Shown: in pieces, positions 48,764-58,825 of the stretch
Layout: every line of letters begins with the position of its first letter
Numbering within the stretch: position 1 is the stretch's first letter
Program-made: the position numbers and the translations under genes
The notes under the pieces: generated by a model
What the model was told of the DNA's origin: nothing
Databases searched by the model: none
What the model saw: only the letters and a program-made list of their open reading frames with translations
Assembly (NCBI GenBank): GCA_022496805.1
Contig: CM040101.1
Location: 10,170,501 to 10,234,500 of the forward strand
Length of the DNA stretch: 64,000 nucleotides
Origin: Pohlia nutans
Taxonomy: Eukaryota > Streptophyta > Bryopsida > Bryales > Mniaceae
Direction of reading: 5' to 3'

Positions 48764-50412
48764 TTATGAGCAAGAGTTGCCCTGCCAAAGCAGAGAGCCG
48801 TCGCAGTTGCATAGCTGAGGGGTGAGGCTGCTGGGTCTGGCACTCCGGGCGATCACTGCTGCCGCCACTCTTGTCGTCAAGCTCTCAGAATCACCGCCAT
48901 AGCCTTGGCCATACAACACCACTGAGCGACCGATTATGTCCGCCACCGTAATCCTGCCATTGCTGGAAGTGCTTTGCACATGGCCCACACTGTCCACCAT
49001 CAACGATCCCAAGTTGCCCACCTCATTCCCACATTCCTCCTCCTGCACAATTCCAAATCCACATCATTCAATCCCATTACAACATCCACTACAAGGAGAA
49101 GGCGTCGCTTTTCACTCGGTAGGTGAGTCAAACGGCGCCACTTCGCACTCACAGCGTAGGCGCTCAAGACTTAGAGAGTGCGATTCGTCAAGTAGGACAA
49201 ATTTGTATAGTGAACTTTGACACTGTTTTGAGTGAGCAGCGACGCCTTTGCTAGTAATGATCTGTTCTAACTCCATAATAATAACACATACTATTTAAAG
49301 GTATTTTAGTTCCCAGCTCTTTGTAATTGGGTGATCCAACACATTAGTAAAAATTCAAGAGCTCTGTGACTATTTTGGAGCTCTGAAACACATGGGTTTT
49401 CCTACATGATTCAAATATGGAGTGTGGTTGTGGGGAAAGTACAGGGAGGGCGGTGCGGAAGGTGTAAGCAGGGCCGGTACTCAAAGCGCCACGGGTGAGG
49501 TCGCCGAACTCGTGAACGCTCCAGCCGTGAGCACCAGGAGCTAGGCCATCGATCACAGCTTCGATGGTGCACTCCTGTTGTCCATCGCTCGCTTGCGCGA
49601 ATCGCATCACTCCGTGCACCTCGGGCCCTTTAAATTCCGCCACTGCCACCGTCATCGGCACGCCTGGAGCGCGCAACAACGAACGGTGATGGGAGCCACG
49701 TGTGATCAAGGAGGCCATTACATAATTGGAATATTCTACAATGTAAGATAATATTCTAGGTATATTCTAGGGATATTCTCAAAACATTCCTTATTTGATT
49801 TTAAAGCACCCTATATTACATCTAAAAAACCCATCTTATATTTTATCACACGTTGTTTTCTAAATTTTCAACAGTACAGCCCCTAGAAAACAGTACACAT
49901 TGAAGGCCGCATGTATGTAGAGATCGAAACACTTGCATCTAGCTAGATCATCGATGCTTCAAGCAGGCAAGCTCAACGAGCGAGTAGAATGATCGGTCTT
50001 ACAGGCGGCGGAGTCATTCGATTGCTTGACAGACCCTTGAAGATACTTGCTCGGTTGCGAGGCGCCCAAAGCCTCGAGAATCCGAAGCTTTGAGAAGCTG
50101 TTTACATTTTCTGATCAATCCACAACATCGTTCAATCAGAAGGTACCTGAATCAAAATTCATAGTTATCCATATCCAAGTTTCATATGTTCTTACCAGTT
50201 GCGGCATTCTTGATCTCTCGCATCGCAGACACGGGTTGAAAGTTCTCGCCGCGGATTCTTCCCTGCACTCGCCACACCGATGAACTCAGATGCAAGCCTT
50301 TTGAAACTTCAAGAATTAATATCGGCAGCAATCTGACTCAAGAAAGCTCACGTACCGTCAACTTGCTGGAGCTCAGTGTAGAAGTGAAGACGTTGGAGGT
50401 TGCTAAAGGCAT
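48764..50412 (-). CDS. CCS: Copper chaperone for superoxide dismutase, form without domain 1 (5 exons, 243 aa)
   Basis: Delivers copper to Cu/Zn-SOD. Exons in gene order: 50356-50412, 50196-50262, 50003-50110, 49443-49663, 48764-49042; 732 bp, phases agree. Residues from about 78: VPMTVAVAEFKGPEVHGVMR and WSVHEFGDLTRG form the SOD-like domain 2, which as in other CCS proteins lacks the full set of copper ligands (Ser replaces the first His of HVH). VADIIGRSVVLYG and TRVAAAVIARSA follow, then CNC near the C-terminus, the CxC motif of CCS domain 3 (LCNCDGSLLW). The N-terminal ~77 residues are Ser/Thr-rich (start MPLATSNVFTSTLSSSKLT), suggesting a plastid transit peptide, and no MxCxxC ATX1-like domain is seen. 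The three N-terminal exons are supported only by splice sites and frame. Intron 4 carries a CACTA-like MITE. Confidence 0.72.
49087..49259. mobile_element. CACTA-like MITE with ATC duplication, copy 2 (CCS intron 4)
   Basis: The left end CACTACAAGGAGAAGGCGTC and a decayed inverted right end (GCGACGCCTTTGCTAGTAATG) are flanked by ATC (49084-49086 and 49260-49262). Related to 37836-38014. Confidence 0.8.
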
Positions 50413-51042
50413 GACTGACTGAGTTCCTATTTGCAAGGTTTGCACAGGCATACCGATGGACATTGGTTTTATGTTTACTTTCAGAATGAACTCAGAATGT
50501 TGTCATCGGTGGGAAATAATGCAAAGGTGATCTAATTGGTACTGCAATGGTACTACTGTGGAGAATAGTGTACTGCCAGTTTTACTACACTGGAGTACTA
50601 GCTTATACGACATCTGTACTGAAGCGGATGGACATTGTACTACCCCCTATTAGTCCCCAAACTCATTTCTGCCAATAGTATCAAGGTGTGTGCTCATTGG
50701 CTTCATTTCAAACTATTCTAGAGAATATTCACTGGAACCTAGTTTATTGCCCCCTGAGTATGTTCCTTTCTCACACCAAAAAGCGTCCTAATAAGCATTG
50801 TTGGATCTCAATGAAATAGAATTCCTGTATTTTTAGCATGTATTTTGCATACTTTTATTATAATTTTCTTAAATGTAGGTGTATCCAAAATCAACCCTAG
50901 GTTTTCATGATGTTCAGTTTAGACAATAATTTATAGGGGTTGGTTGCAATTAGGAGTATTGTAGTTAACGTGGGTTAAAGAACTGCATTAATGGAAATAT
51001 ATCTAGGATAAAATTATTTGGGTCGACATAGTAGAGGATTGA
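50413..51042. promoter_or_regulatory. CCS upstream region, then flank of the Harbinger insertion
   Basis: No gene. Several GTAC words are present (for example near 50540-50640), the core of plant copper-response elements, but the word is short and I saw no phased array. Confidence 0.25.
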
Positions 51043-51617
51043 GGGCTTGTTTACACCAAGGAAGTTTGGGTTGGAGCCCAAAGAGGTGGAGGGCTTTGAT
51101 TGGAAGGTAGGCATGGTACCTCGCTTTTGGGTTTACACCAAATCAAAGTTGGGTTGTAGCTCAAATTTTTTTCAGTGGATGAAAATCCTTGCTGGAATCC
51201 TAGTTGGCCGAAATGAATAGTGATTTCCTGGACCTACGGGTAGTTTTTGTTGGGAAGGTCTCGGAGGTACCCAACCCCGAATTCCAGGAGGAAATTCAGG
51301 GAATTTTTTTTCGGTCATTCATATATATTTGTTTATTGATTGTTTCTAGGATGTTTTTGGCCTGATTTTTTTTTGAGGATTTTTTTTGTTTGCACTATTA
51401 CCGTTAGGTGGAAGTTACCGTTTACTACCATAGGTAGAAATTACCGTAGGAAGTGCAACGTCTCATTCTTTTGGAGCTTAAAATACAATTTTTTTTTTGG
51501 AGTTTGTAATTGTTGATTGAAAAGGAGAAGGCATTTGCTCACTTCTTCACCTCTTTAGATTGCTTGTGTATTGTGGTTGTTGTGTTTTTCTCATTTTTTT
51601 TTCTAATTAGTTGTGCA

Positions 51618-53125
51618 ATGGAAGGGGGGTATGCTCAAGTTGTTGAGTCAAGTGAGCCTCAAATTTATAGTCAGAATTCAGCTTGGATGATGAGCTCCTC
51701 TTCTATTCCTCAATTTCAGACCCACGGTCCATCATTGAAAGTTCCAAGTGCATTTCAAAATGTGGGCAATAGTTTCTCTCAATCTCCGTATGTTAGATTG
51801 CCGTATAGTGACAATGAGGTGCAAGAAGTTGGATATCAACCTCCATCTCAAATTTCTTCACACAATCAACAATTTTTACAGTCTTCCAATTTTTTGCAGC
51901 CACCATTTTTCTCACAGCCCAAGGTTTTTAGGGATGTTGGCAAGAGTGTATTGCTAGAAGTGAAGAAGGAAGGAGAATCGAAGGTTGTTCCTAAGAAGCG
52001 AGGTAGAGGTCCAACAAAGTCCAAAGGAGGGGAGAAGGAAGCAAAGAAGAGCAAGAAATTTGAAGAGAAGGCATGTTTTGAAGAAGGTGAGAAGGATGAC
52101 AATGATGAGAGCTTACACTGGAAAGATGAAGAAGTAGAGACATTGATTGCTGTGCGTGGAGAATTGGCCCAAGAATTTTCGAAAGCAGCCAAAAAACAAG
52201 GTATGTGCTCAATTTATAGATTACAGCTTCAATATTTAGAAATATTGATGATTTTTTTACTTAGTGCAAAATGTTTGTCCAAAACCGAGGTGCCTTTTGG
52301 TGCCTTTGCCTTCGCCTGATGGGCTGAAAAGGGCCAATTGGGCCCCGTATGAGGCCCCCCCTTTCCCCCCATTAAATCTTTAGACTAGTCGCGGCTTGGG
52401 CAAAAGCAAGCCACCGTCCGGGTTTGAACCGGGGACCTCTTGCCTCCAAGTGGGCACCCAAGGTTCATCCACCTAACTCAATACTCTTCTCACATCCCAA
52501 TGTACAATCAATGCATAATTCCATTCTTATTTGATTTTTCAGTGAGGTTGTATGTGCTGGAATGTAAATTTCATTGCCACTTAGAGGCCTTTAGAGTGTT
52601 CTTTTCTTGTTTTTTCATCTTTCAAATGTTTATGAAGTATGTGTGTTATTCAATAAGCATTCTAAACATGTGGTGAATGTAAATTTTGAAGGTCAAAATG
52701 CATGGTTGAAGGTTGAAGCTCGTATGGCAGCATCAATTCGAGGATGTTCTCGAACCGCTATAGCTTGCAAGAAGAAATACGGAGGTATTCTCACCCAATA
52801 CAGGAATGATAAGCGGCATGATGAGGTTTCAGGCAATGACCGCCATGAGCATTCTAAATGGTTTGAACAAATGGATTTGTGGAATGGAACAAGAGCAAGC
52901 GTAAGTAACCAAATTCCAGCAAGTGCTCAAGAGAGTATTCAAGAGTCACCTACACCTGAGAAATCTGTTCAAATAGGTGAAAAAAAAACCAAGGCAGATA
53001 GACTAGAAGGATTTCTAGAATCCGTAGTGAAAAATAGCACAGACATGATTGAGAGCTTCAAATCTACTTCTACATTGCTTAGTATGATGGAAGCTCACAT
53101 GGCAGCTTTAGTAAATAAATTCTAA
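51618..53125 (+). CDS. Harbinger-associated Myb/trihelix-like DNA-binding protein (2 exons, 338 aa)
   Basis: Second protein of PIF/Harbinger elements; in known family members it binds element ends and helps bring the transposase into the nucleus. Exons 51618-52200 and 52692-53125, GT...AG, frame intact, 1017 bp. Residues 1-110 are Ser/Gln-rich. Residues 124-147 form a basic stretch (KKRGRGPTKSK then KEAKKSKK), a likely nuclear signal. The SANT/trihelix-like domain runs from Trp168 (HWKDEEVETLIAVRGELA) across the intron to about residue 240 (SRTAIACKKKYGGIL). The C-terminus has an amphipathic segment (ADRLEGFLESVVKNS). The intron contains a tRNA-related SINE-like insert. The ATG at 51618 is preferred over an upstream in-frame one at 51510 because it starts the conserved-looking part; the choice is uncertain. 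Confidence 0.8.
52290..52490 (-). mobile_element. tRNA-related SINE-like insert in the Harbinger intron
   Basis: On the minus strand, GAGTTAGGTGGATGAAC resembles a Pol III A box and, about 35 nt on, GGTTCAAACCCGG is a perfect-looking B box preceded by GAGGTCCCC. GC content is far above the neighbourhood. The rest of a tRNA fold (acceptor stem, CCA end) is not evident. 3' end not defined. Confidence 0.5.
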
Positions 53126-53130
53126 GACTA

Positions 53131-54588
53131 TTACATACTCATATCACTATCCGTATCATCAAAAACAATTGTAGAATTTTTTTGCAAGTGATATTTCCAT
53201 AGGGCTTTGGCTATGGACACATGTGAATCAGTTGCTTCTTGAAGTAAAATGGATTCTTCTTCATCTTCTTTGATCAAAAAAAGGTTTTCAGCCTCTCCAT
53301 AATCCTCTTCCGCAATTGTAATTGGTTCTTTTCTTCCAATTCCTATCCTTCTTCTCACTTCAGCAATTGCAGTCCTCTCTCCCCTCAATTCTTGTCCAGC
53401 TGCTATTTGTCCTTCAATTTCTCTTCTTTCCAAATCTTCTTCAGCAACTTTGATCCATTCCCGATCAAACACATCTGCCGAGATAATGCAAATATTGTGT
53501 AAAATAATACAACTAGCAACCACGTCCGGCACATATTTCAATGGACATTCCATACGCTTCATAATGATCCTCCACCTACACTTCAAAATTCCAAAAGCTC
53601 GCTCCACGCACATACGAGTAGAACTTTGAATGAAGTTCCAATGCGCTTTATATGCCGGAAGAGAAACATCCACTCCTCCTTTGAAAGGACAATAAATCCA
53701 TGGCCTTACAGGATAAGCGGCATCTCCAATCAGCTTGTAAGGTAGTAATTTTCCCTCAATGCATTTTCTACCCACTTTTGTAAGTTTAAAAACTGTACAA
53801 TCATGCATGCTCCCGGCCCATCCAAACTCATAGTCCCAAAAAATGCAATTTGTATCAACTATGCCTTGCAACAATGCAGAGTGAAAAGATTTCCGACAAT
53901 AATAATCTTCACCCCCATTTACTGGTGCTATAATTGGTATATGAGATCCATCTATAGCTCCCACTACATATGGAATGCCATGTAATGCTTCAAAGTCCTT
54001 TGCTAATTCCCGAAATTTATATTCACTTGGAAACGTCACAAATTTCTTTTGAAGATGTAATCTCACCATTCTACAAAAGTCCCTTACTATCTTTGAAACA
54101 GTGCTTTTGGCTACTCCAAATAAATCACCAACAATTTGCAATCCATTTCCACTTCCAAGCCTCACCAATGACATTGCCACTCTTCTCTCTACTGTAATAG
54201 AATTTCTATAATTTGTATCTTGTTTCCTCAAAAAAGGACCCAATTCCTCACAAAGATATTGAAAGGTAGCATGTGAAACTCTAGTTCTTTCCCGAAACAT
54301 TAACTCCGTGTAAGAGCCCATCAAATGTCTGTCACAAAATCCCTCTTGTCTATCAATGCTCCACACACCTCTCTCTTTTCTATTCCACAAGCCACACAAA
54401 GTCACAACCAAAGCTGAATTTTGCAATTCAAAGCCCAAAATGAGGGCTTGCATGCTCAAAACATGTTGAATCAACATATAAAAGCACCAATACATAGCTA
54501 GTACCACTAGAGCTCGTTCTCTTCTTTCCATGATGCCAAAAATCATCATAAACGGCCAAAATTTGAGAGAGATTGAACAAAACAGCAC
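53131..54588 (-). CDS. Harbinger transposase, DDE nuclease (HARBI1-like, up to 485 aa)
   Basis: Cuts and joins element ends during cut-and-paste transposition. Single open frame. The DDE acidic triad is visible: Asp213 in VVGAIDGSH, Asp289 in LIGDAAYP and Glu329 in CVERAFGILK, with the family-typical spacings. Helix-turn-helix-like GLQIVGDLFGVAKSTVSKIV lies at about 149-168, ahead of the catalytic domain, and SCIILHNIC follows it. The C-terminal 100 residues are acidic (EDEEESIL, DDTDSDMSM). The first ATG gives 485 residues, but the Met at position 20 (54531, MERRERALVVL) is a more likely start. No frameshift or stop interrupts the catalytic core. Confidence 0.92.
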   Translation of the reverse strand: MLFCSISLKFWPFMMIFGIMERRERALVVLAMYWCFYMLIQHVLSMQALILGFELQNSALVVTLCGLWNRKERGVWSIDRQEGFCDRHLMGSYTELMFRERTRVSHATFQYLCEELGPFLRKQDTNYRNSITVERRVAMSLVRLGSGNGLQIVGDLFGVAKSTVSKIVRDFCRMVRLHLQKKFVTFPSEYKFRELAKDFEALHGIPYVVGAIDGSHIPIIAPVNGGEDYYCRKSFHSALLQGIVDTNCIFWDYEFGWAGSMHDCTVFKLTKVGRKCIEGKLLPYKLIGDAAYPVRPWIYCPFKGGVDVSLPAYKAHWNFIQSSTRMCVERAFGILKCRWRIIMKRMECPLKYVPDVVASCIILHNICIISADVFDREWIKVAEEDLERREIEGQIAAGQELRGERTAIAEVRRRIGIGRKEPITIAEEDYGEAENLFLIKEDEEESILLQEATDSHVSIAKALWKYHLQKNSTIVFDDTDSDMSM

Positions 54589-54867
54589 TCAAAGATGTAG
54601 GGCAGCATTGACTACAAAAGATTCTATGAGTATGGGGTAAATTAAAAAAAACTTCTATGGATAACTCTACTTTAAAAATTCAGCCCAAGTGCACAATGGG
54701 CCATGACTCAACTCTCTTGGTTTACACTAAATGTTTGGGCCACTACCTACTTATAAGTCCCTTGTTTCAAGCATGGTACCCCACTTACAATGGTCTCATC
54801 CCTTGAACAAAGTACCACTTGTGTTCATGGGTTGGAGCCCAAGTTTTTTGGTGTAAACAGGCCCTGA

Positions 54868-55168
54868 GTGTACAGTAAAGAGATTTTTAGGATATGCAAG
54901 GAATGTGCAATTATAGAGTGTGTCGTCAGACAAGGTTGAGTGTACAATATGACCAATCTAGGATATACAACGAATGTGCAATTACAGAGTGCTCAAGAGT
55001 GCACTGCAGTAAGTTAGTAGTACAGTGTCGTCATATTACGAGCTTGTACTAGAGCTACGTTCAAGCTGGGCGTGTGCTCATCGTTCTCCCCTCCAGCCTC
55101 AGTACTCGCATTGCCTGTGCTACACTCGTGCCATCTAGCTCCACCGAAAACAATCTCCCGCTGTCAAC
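54868..55168 (+). promoter_or_regulatory. Fe-SOD upstream region with four GTAC motifs
   Basis: GTAC occurs at 54870, 54942, 55020 and 55046. GTAC is the core bound by the copper-response factor SPL7 in Arabidopsis and CRR1 in Chlamydomonas, and Arabidopsis FSD1 is induced by low copper through it. Four in 300 bp is more than the ~1.2 expected by chance, but the word is short. Similar GTGTACARTA context recurs at the first two. Confidence 0.35.
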
Positions 55169-58100
55169 ATGGCCGCCATTCCATTGCCTCTGACCACAGT
55201 GGACCTGAGACCCCCTCCTTACGCTTTGGTAAGTGCAAACAAACTGGCTGAACATTGCCAGTACTGTAACAGATTCATTCAAATTAATGGCGTTTCTCGA
55301 TCAGATTGTAGAGTCATGTCCATCAAAACTGCGACGTTTCCAGCTATATATGAATGAAAACGAGGATATATGAGTAGAGGTTGATGGTGTGCAGGATGCG
55401 CTGGAGCCGCACATGAGCAAGGAGACGCTGGAGTATCACTGGGGGAAGCACCACCGGGCGTACGTGGAAAATCTGAAGAACCAGATCAAGGGCACGGAGC
55501 TGGCCGCGCAGTCGCTGGAGGACATCGTGAAGGCCACGTACAACGACGGGCAGCCCACTGCGGCGTTCAACAACGCCGCGCAGGTACGGAATACAATTTG
55601 TTATATTAACTAGATCATAATGCCAAAAACCAGAATGTCATGTCCATATCAAAGATCGCAGTGTCATAACCAATGACCATAACCTTTGGTAACCTGGTCT
55701 TTGGCTTCGACAACGTGGTTTTTGGTTTCCCTACACCAGGGTCTCATATGTGTGATTTCCCTACGAGTCTCACTTTTCCCACTGAGTCTTAAAGCTGATT
55801 ATTCACCAGTTTAATGTTGACTCACCTCCTTGTAAAAGGAAAGTTTAACAAGTGTCAACTCTTGAGGCTCGGTGGGAAAAGTGAGAAACGCACACAGGGA
55901 AACCATTATGAGCTCCCTGTGGCTACATGGTCTCTAGCTTTGACAATACGGTTCTTGGCTTCGGCAATACGGTGCTTTGGTCGCAGCATGTTGGATTTAT
56001 TTGGTCAGGGGATTTTAGTGTTTGTCTTGGGCAACATATAGACTTCGGCTATGGCAATGTGAGATTTGCACTGTAAGGCATTCTGATATAGAAATGTGAC
56101 GAATTGTATTCTATACGTAGGCGTGGAACCACGAGTTCTTCTGGTTGTCCATGACGCCCAACGGCGGCAAGCACCCGGACGGCGACCTCCTCTCGCTCCT
56201 CAACCGCGACTTTGGCTCGTTCGAGAATTTCGTGGTGGAATTCAAGCAAGCTGGCGCCACGCAGTTCGGATCCGGCTGGGCCTGGTTGTCGGTGGCCGAC
56301 GGCAAACTCGTGGTGGAGATGTCTCCCAATGCTATCAACCCTCTCGTCTTTGGCCACATTGTAAGTCCAACCTCCATCAATTGCCAACTTTCATGTGTTT
56401 TGACAGATTTTGAACTGTTTCCATTCATTTAAATTCTGATTGTGCATGTTTTTCTGATCATTTTTCTGTTTCATTTTACTCATCATGTGCTATGAGAGAA
56501 TTTGAACAGATCATTTTGTAATTTCCAACTCTCATTTCTTATGCGAGAATTTGAATTGTTTCCATTAATTTTTGGACTAGGTGATGTGAAAGTTGAGCCT
56601 CATTATGCGCACAGAGGGATGTACTTTTCATGATGCCAAGTTGTGATTTTGAGGTTCTGTTAGAAGAGGGTTGGTTCTTTTCGTCATATTGTTGAATGGG
56701 AGCCAAAAAAAAGTATGGTTGATATGGGTTCCAAAAACGATCGTCTCACTAAAACACTGTCATTTATAACACATTTAAAGTGTGCTAGAAATGCTGTCTA
56801 TAACACCATGAATGTAGTTGCTACCATGTTGTCTATAAAACCATGTAGTTTTTGTAGTTTTTCAATATTTTTTCAAATACCAAGAGGGCATTTTTCTAAA
56901 GTCCGAGAACAGGTACCATTATTTTCTAAAGTCCGATATCAGACCATTGCCATATGTACATCTGGTGGATGTTTGTGAATCAATAGAAGTACTTGGCGTT
57001 ATGCCCAATGCTATTCTTGGAGGTTCTCTAATGGAGAATAAGGTAGAACTAGATCTCAACATTTGGTTGAATCTTGTTCAATTATGCTAAATCAAGAACC
57101 TCTTCAAAAGAAGGATAATATAGCAATAAAGAGATGATTATGAGATTCATAGTCATGTCGTTCATATTCAATGCTTTGCCACTTCTATAGAAATTGGGAT
57201 TATATCCTCGATCCTAGAGACCATTTCTGTGGAAGTTACAACCAAGTACATGGAATATGGAGAATCTCATAATCTTGTTCTTGTTGAGCATTAGAGTGTC
57301 GTTCTTTTTAGACCCTTGATCAGTTCAACATGATTGAACATTTTCTTTGGTTTTGTGAAAGTAGAGAGAATAACATCCCTTGCCATGTATATGTGACCAT
57401 CCCTTGCCACATTGTATATTTATTAATGTGTAACTAATCTAGAGAGATATTTGTGAATTGCAGCCCATTCTGGTGGCCGATGTTTGGGAGGTACTCATCT
57501 CGCTTAAGACATGTTATTATGTAATCAATTTTTTCCACTTTCCTTATTAGAGGACACGAGCTCTTTGTCCAAACAGTAATATTTAGTTAATTATTAATGC
57601 ACCAGATGGAGATTGAGCAAAGGAAAAATAGCTTTTCTAGGAATCACATGTGCAATTCACAAAGTTCTGTACTGATTGATGAAAATTGGGTTGGGGATGC
57701 TGGATTTTCCAATGCAGCATGCGTATTACCTTGACTATCAGGTGAGCTATCAAAATTCATCTTTCTTTCAATATTTCTATCTTGATGTCGATGACAAGAT
57801 ATATGAATTATATTTGTGCTACTGGTGTACATTTGAAGTTTGAAATGTTCACTATTGAGACATAGTGGCACGAATAGTCTCGTCATTGAATTGTGGTACA
57901 AACAGGGTGCCTTACCTTATAGTGATTAATTGTATTTATCAGCCCCTACCAAACTAGCTCTTCTTGTAGCTAGTAGTTACTTGTTTGTAATTTTTTTGTT
58001 ATTTTTGTCAATGGCTAGCAGTTGAATAAATGGAGGTATATAGGTGATGGCCTGCTATGGGTACCCCCTCCAAAAATAGTGTTATTTTTTATAAATATTC

Positions 58101-58406
58101 TCTTGGTAAGAAAAAAAACATTGGAAAATTACAGAAATTAGAGGGTGTTATAGGCACAATGGCTGCAACTATATACATGGTGTTAAAAGACAGAATTTCT
58201 AACACATATAAAATGAGTTAAAACATAAGTCACACTACGTGAGACGTGTAAAAGTGGTATTCCTATATGGAGAGGAGTGTTGAAATTGTGAGTTTGTGTG
58301 AGCTGTGCAGAACCGACGACCGGATTACCTGACCACCTTCATGAATGAGTTGGTATCATGGGATGCTGTGGCGAAGCGTTTGCAACTTGCCTTGCAGTCA
58401 AGTTAG
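55169..58406 (+). CDS. FSD: Fe superoxide dismutase (6 exons, 211 aa)
   Basis: Converts superoxide to O2 and H2O2; in plants mostly plastidial, and used in place of Cu/Zn-SOD when copper is low. Exons: 55169-55228, 55395-55583, 56121-56360, 57464-57490, 57718-57741, 58311-58406; 636 bp in frame, with two micro-exons (27 and 24 bp) that encode part of the active site. Metal ligands are complete: His35 (EYHWGKHH), His87 (WNHEFFW), Asp169 and His173 (ADVWEHAYY). Gln83 just before AWNH and the TQFGSGWAW block mark the Fe type rather than Mn. Length and the short N-terminus ([20 protein letters not shown]) equal Arabidopsis FSD1, which lacks a long cleaved transit peptide; targeting is therefore uncertain. 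Introns 3 and 5 each carry a copy of the GTCTGATATGGGT MITE. Confidence 0.95.
56717..56944 (+). mobile_element. MITE with GATATGGGT ends, copy 2 (Fe-SOD intron 3)
   Basis: Starts GTTGATATGGGTTCC and ends TCCGATATCAGAC. The interior, with the doubled GTCTATAACACCATG block, is shared with 5751-5969. Confidence 0.65.
58054..58245 (-). mobile_element. MITE with GATATGGGT ends, copy 3, inverted and decayed (Fe-SOD intron 5)
   Basis: Reverse-complement relative of 5751-5969. Begins GGGTACCCCCTCC; the other end has decayed. Confidence 0.55.
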
Positions 58407-58640
58407 TGTACATCTAAAGCATGTGTATGCATGCCATTAGACCTACTCCATGGTCTGATTGACTACAAGGCGGTTATTTAGACATCCCTAAGCCTCATAA
58501 CGTAGAACTACTTATATCTATAATAAGGTTTTTCGCATGAAAAATGCCACTGATGAGATATTTTTCAATCATAGACAAACAGTGATAATGTAGCAACTTG
58601 GGGTATCCTGCATCTAGCACTTAATTACTATTTGCCATGT

Positions 58641-58825
58641 ATGCATGCATGCAAGGGTTTCTTGCTGGTTGTTGCAAAGAGCATTGCTTCTCCTTATGAG
58701 TGTGGTCTTGGAAGGTTGTGTGATATTCTCGACTGGGAAATGGCATGCCCTAACTTTCTCCAGGATTTCTAAAAATCACAATTGAAGATTTGATGTGTGA
58801 GCTCCAATGGGATGCTGTTCCTTAA
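58641..58825 (+). pseudogene. F-box gene fragment, inverted relative to the intact gene
   Basis: About 185 bp match the last ~60 codons of the F-box gene at 59957-61375, but on the opposite strand. Shared blocks include GCATGCATGCAAGGG, then the sequence coding GFLLVV, GGGAAATGGCATG, and GAGCTCCAATGGGATGC near the end. It has premature stops and small indels, so it is a relic. It lies 235 bp after the Fe-SOD stop and could be transcribed as part of that gene's 3' region. Confidence 0.75.

Larger units (their letters stand above)
51043..54864. mobile_element. Complete PIF/Harbinger transposon (3822 bp)
   Basis: The left end GGGCTTGTTTACACCAA and the inverted right end TTGGTGTAAACAGGCCC match at nearly all positions, and further subterminal matches (GGTTGGAGCCCAA, and the GCATGGTACC word) lie inside both ends. 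The triplet TGA flanks directly (51040-51042 and 54865-54867), consistent with the 3-bp target duplication of this superfamily. It carries the two genes typical of PIF/Harbinger, a Myb/trihelix-like protein and a DDE transposase, placed tail to tail with 5 bp between the stop codons. Both frames are open, so it may be recently active. Confidence 0.9.

Noticed and set aside
51619..51957. Alternative small frames overlapping the Harbinger second gene
   Set aside because: They are shadows of the main frame, which spans two exons and shows a trihelix-like domain.
52290..52490. Possible functional tRNA gene on the minus strand
   Set aside because: Internal Pol III boxes are present but no complete cloverleaf, acceptor stem or anticodon arm could be drawn.
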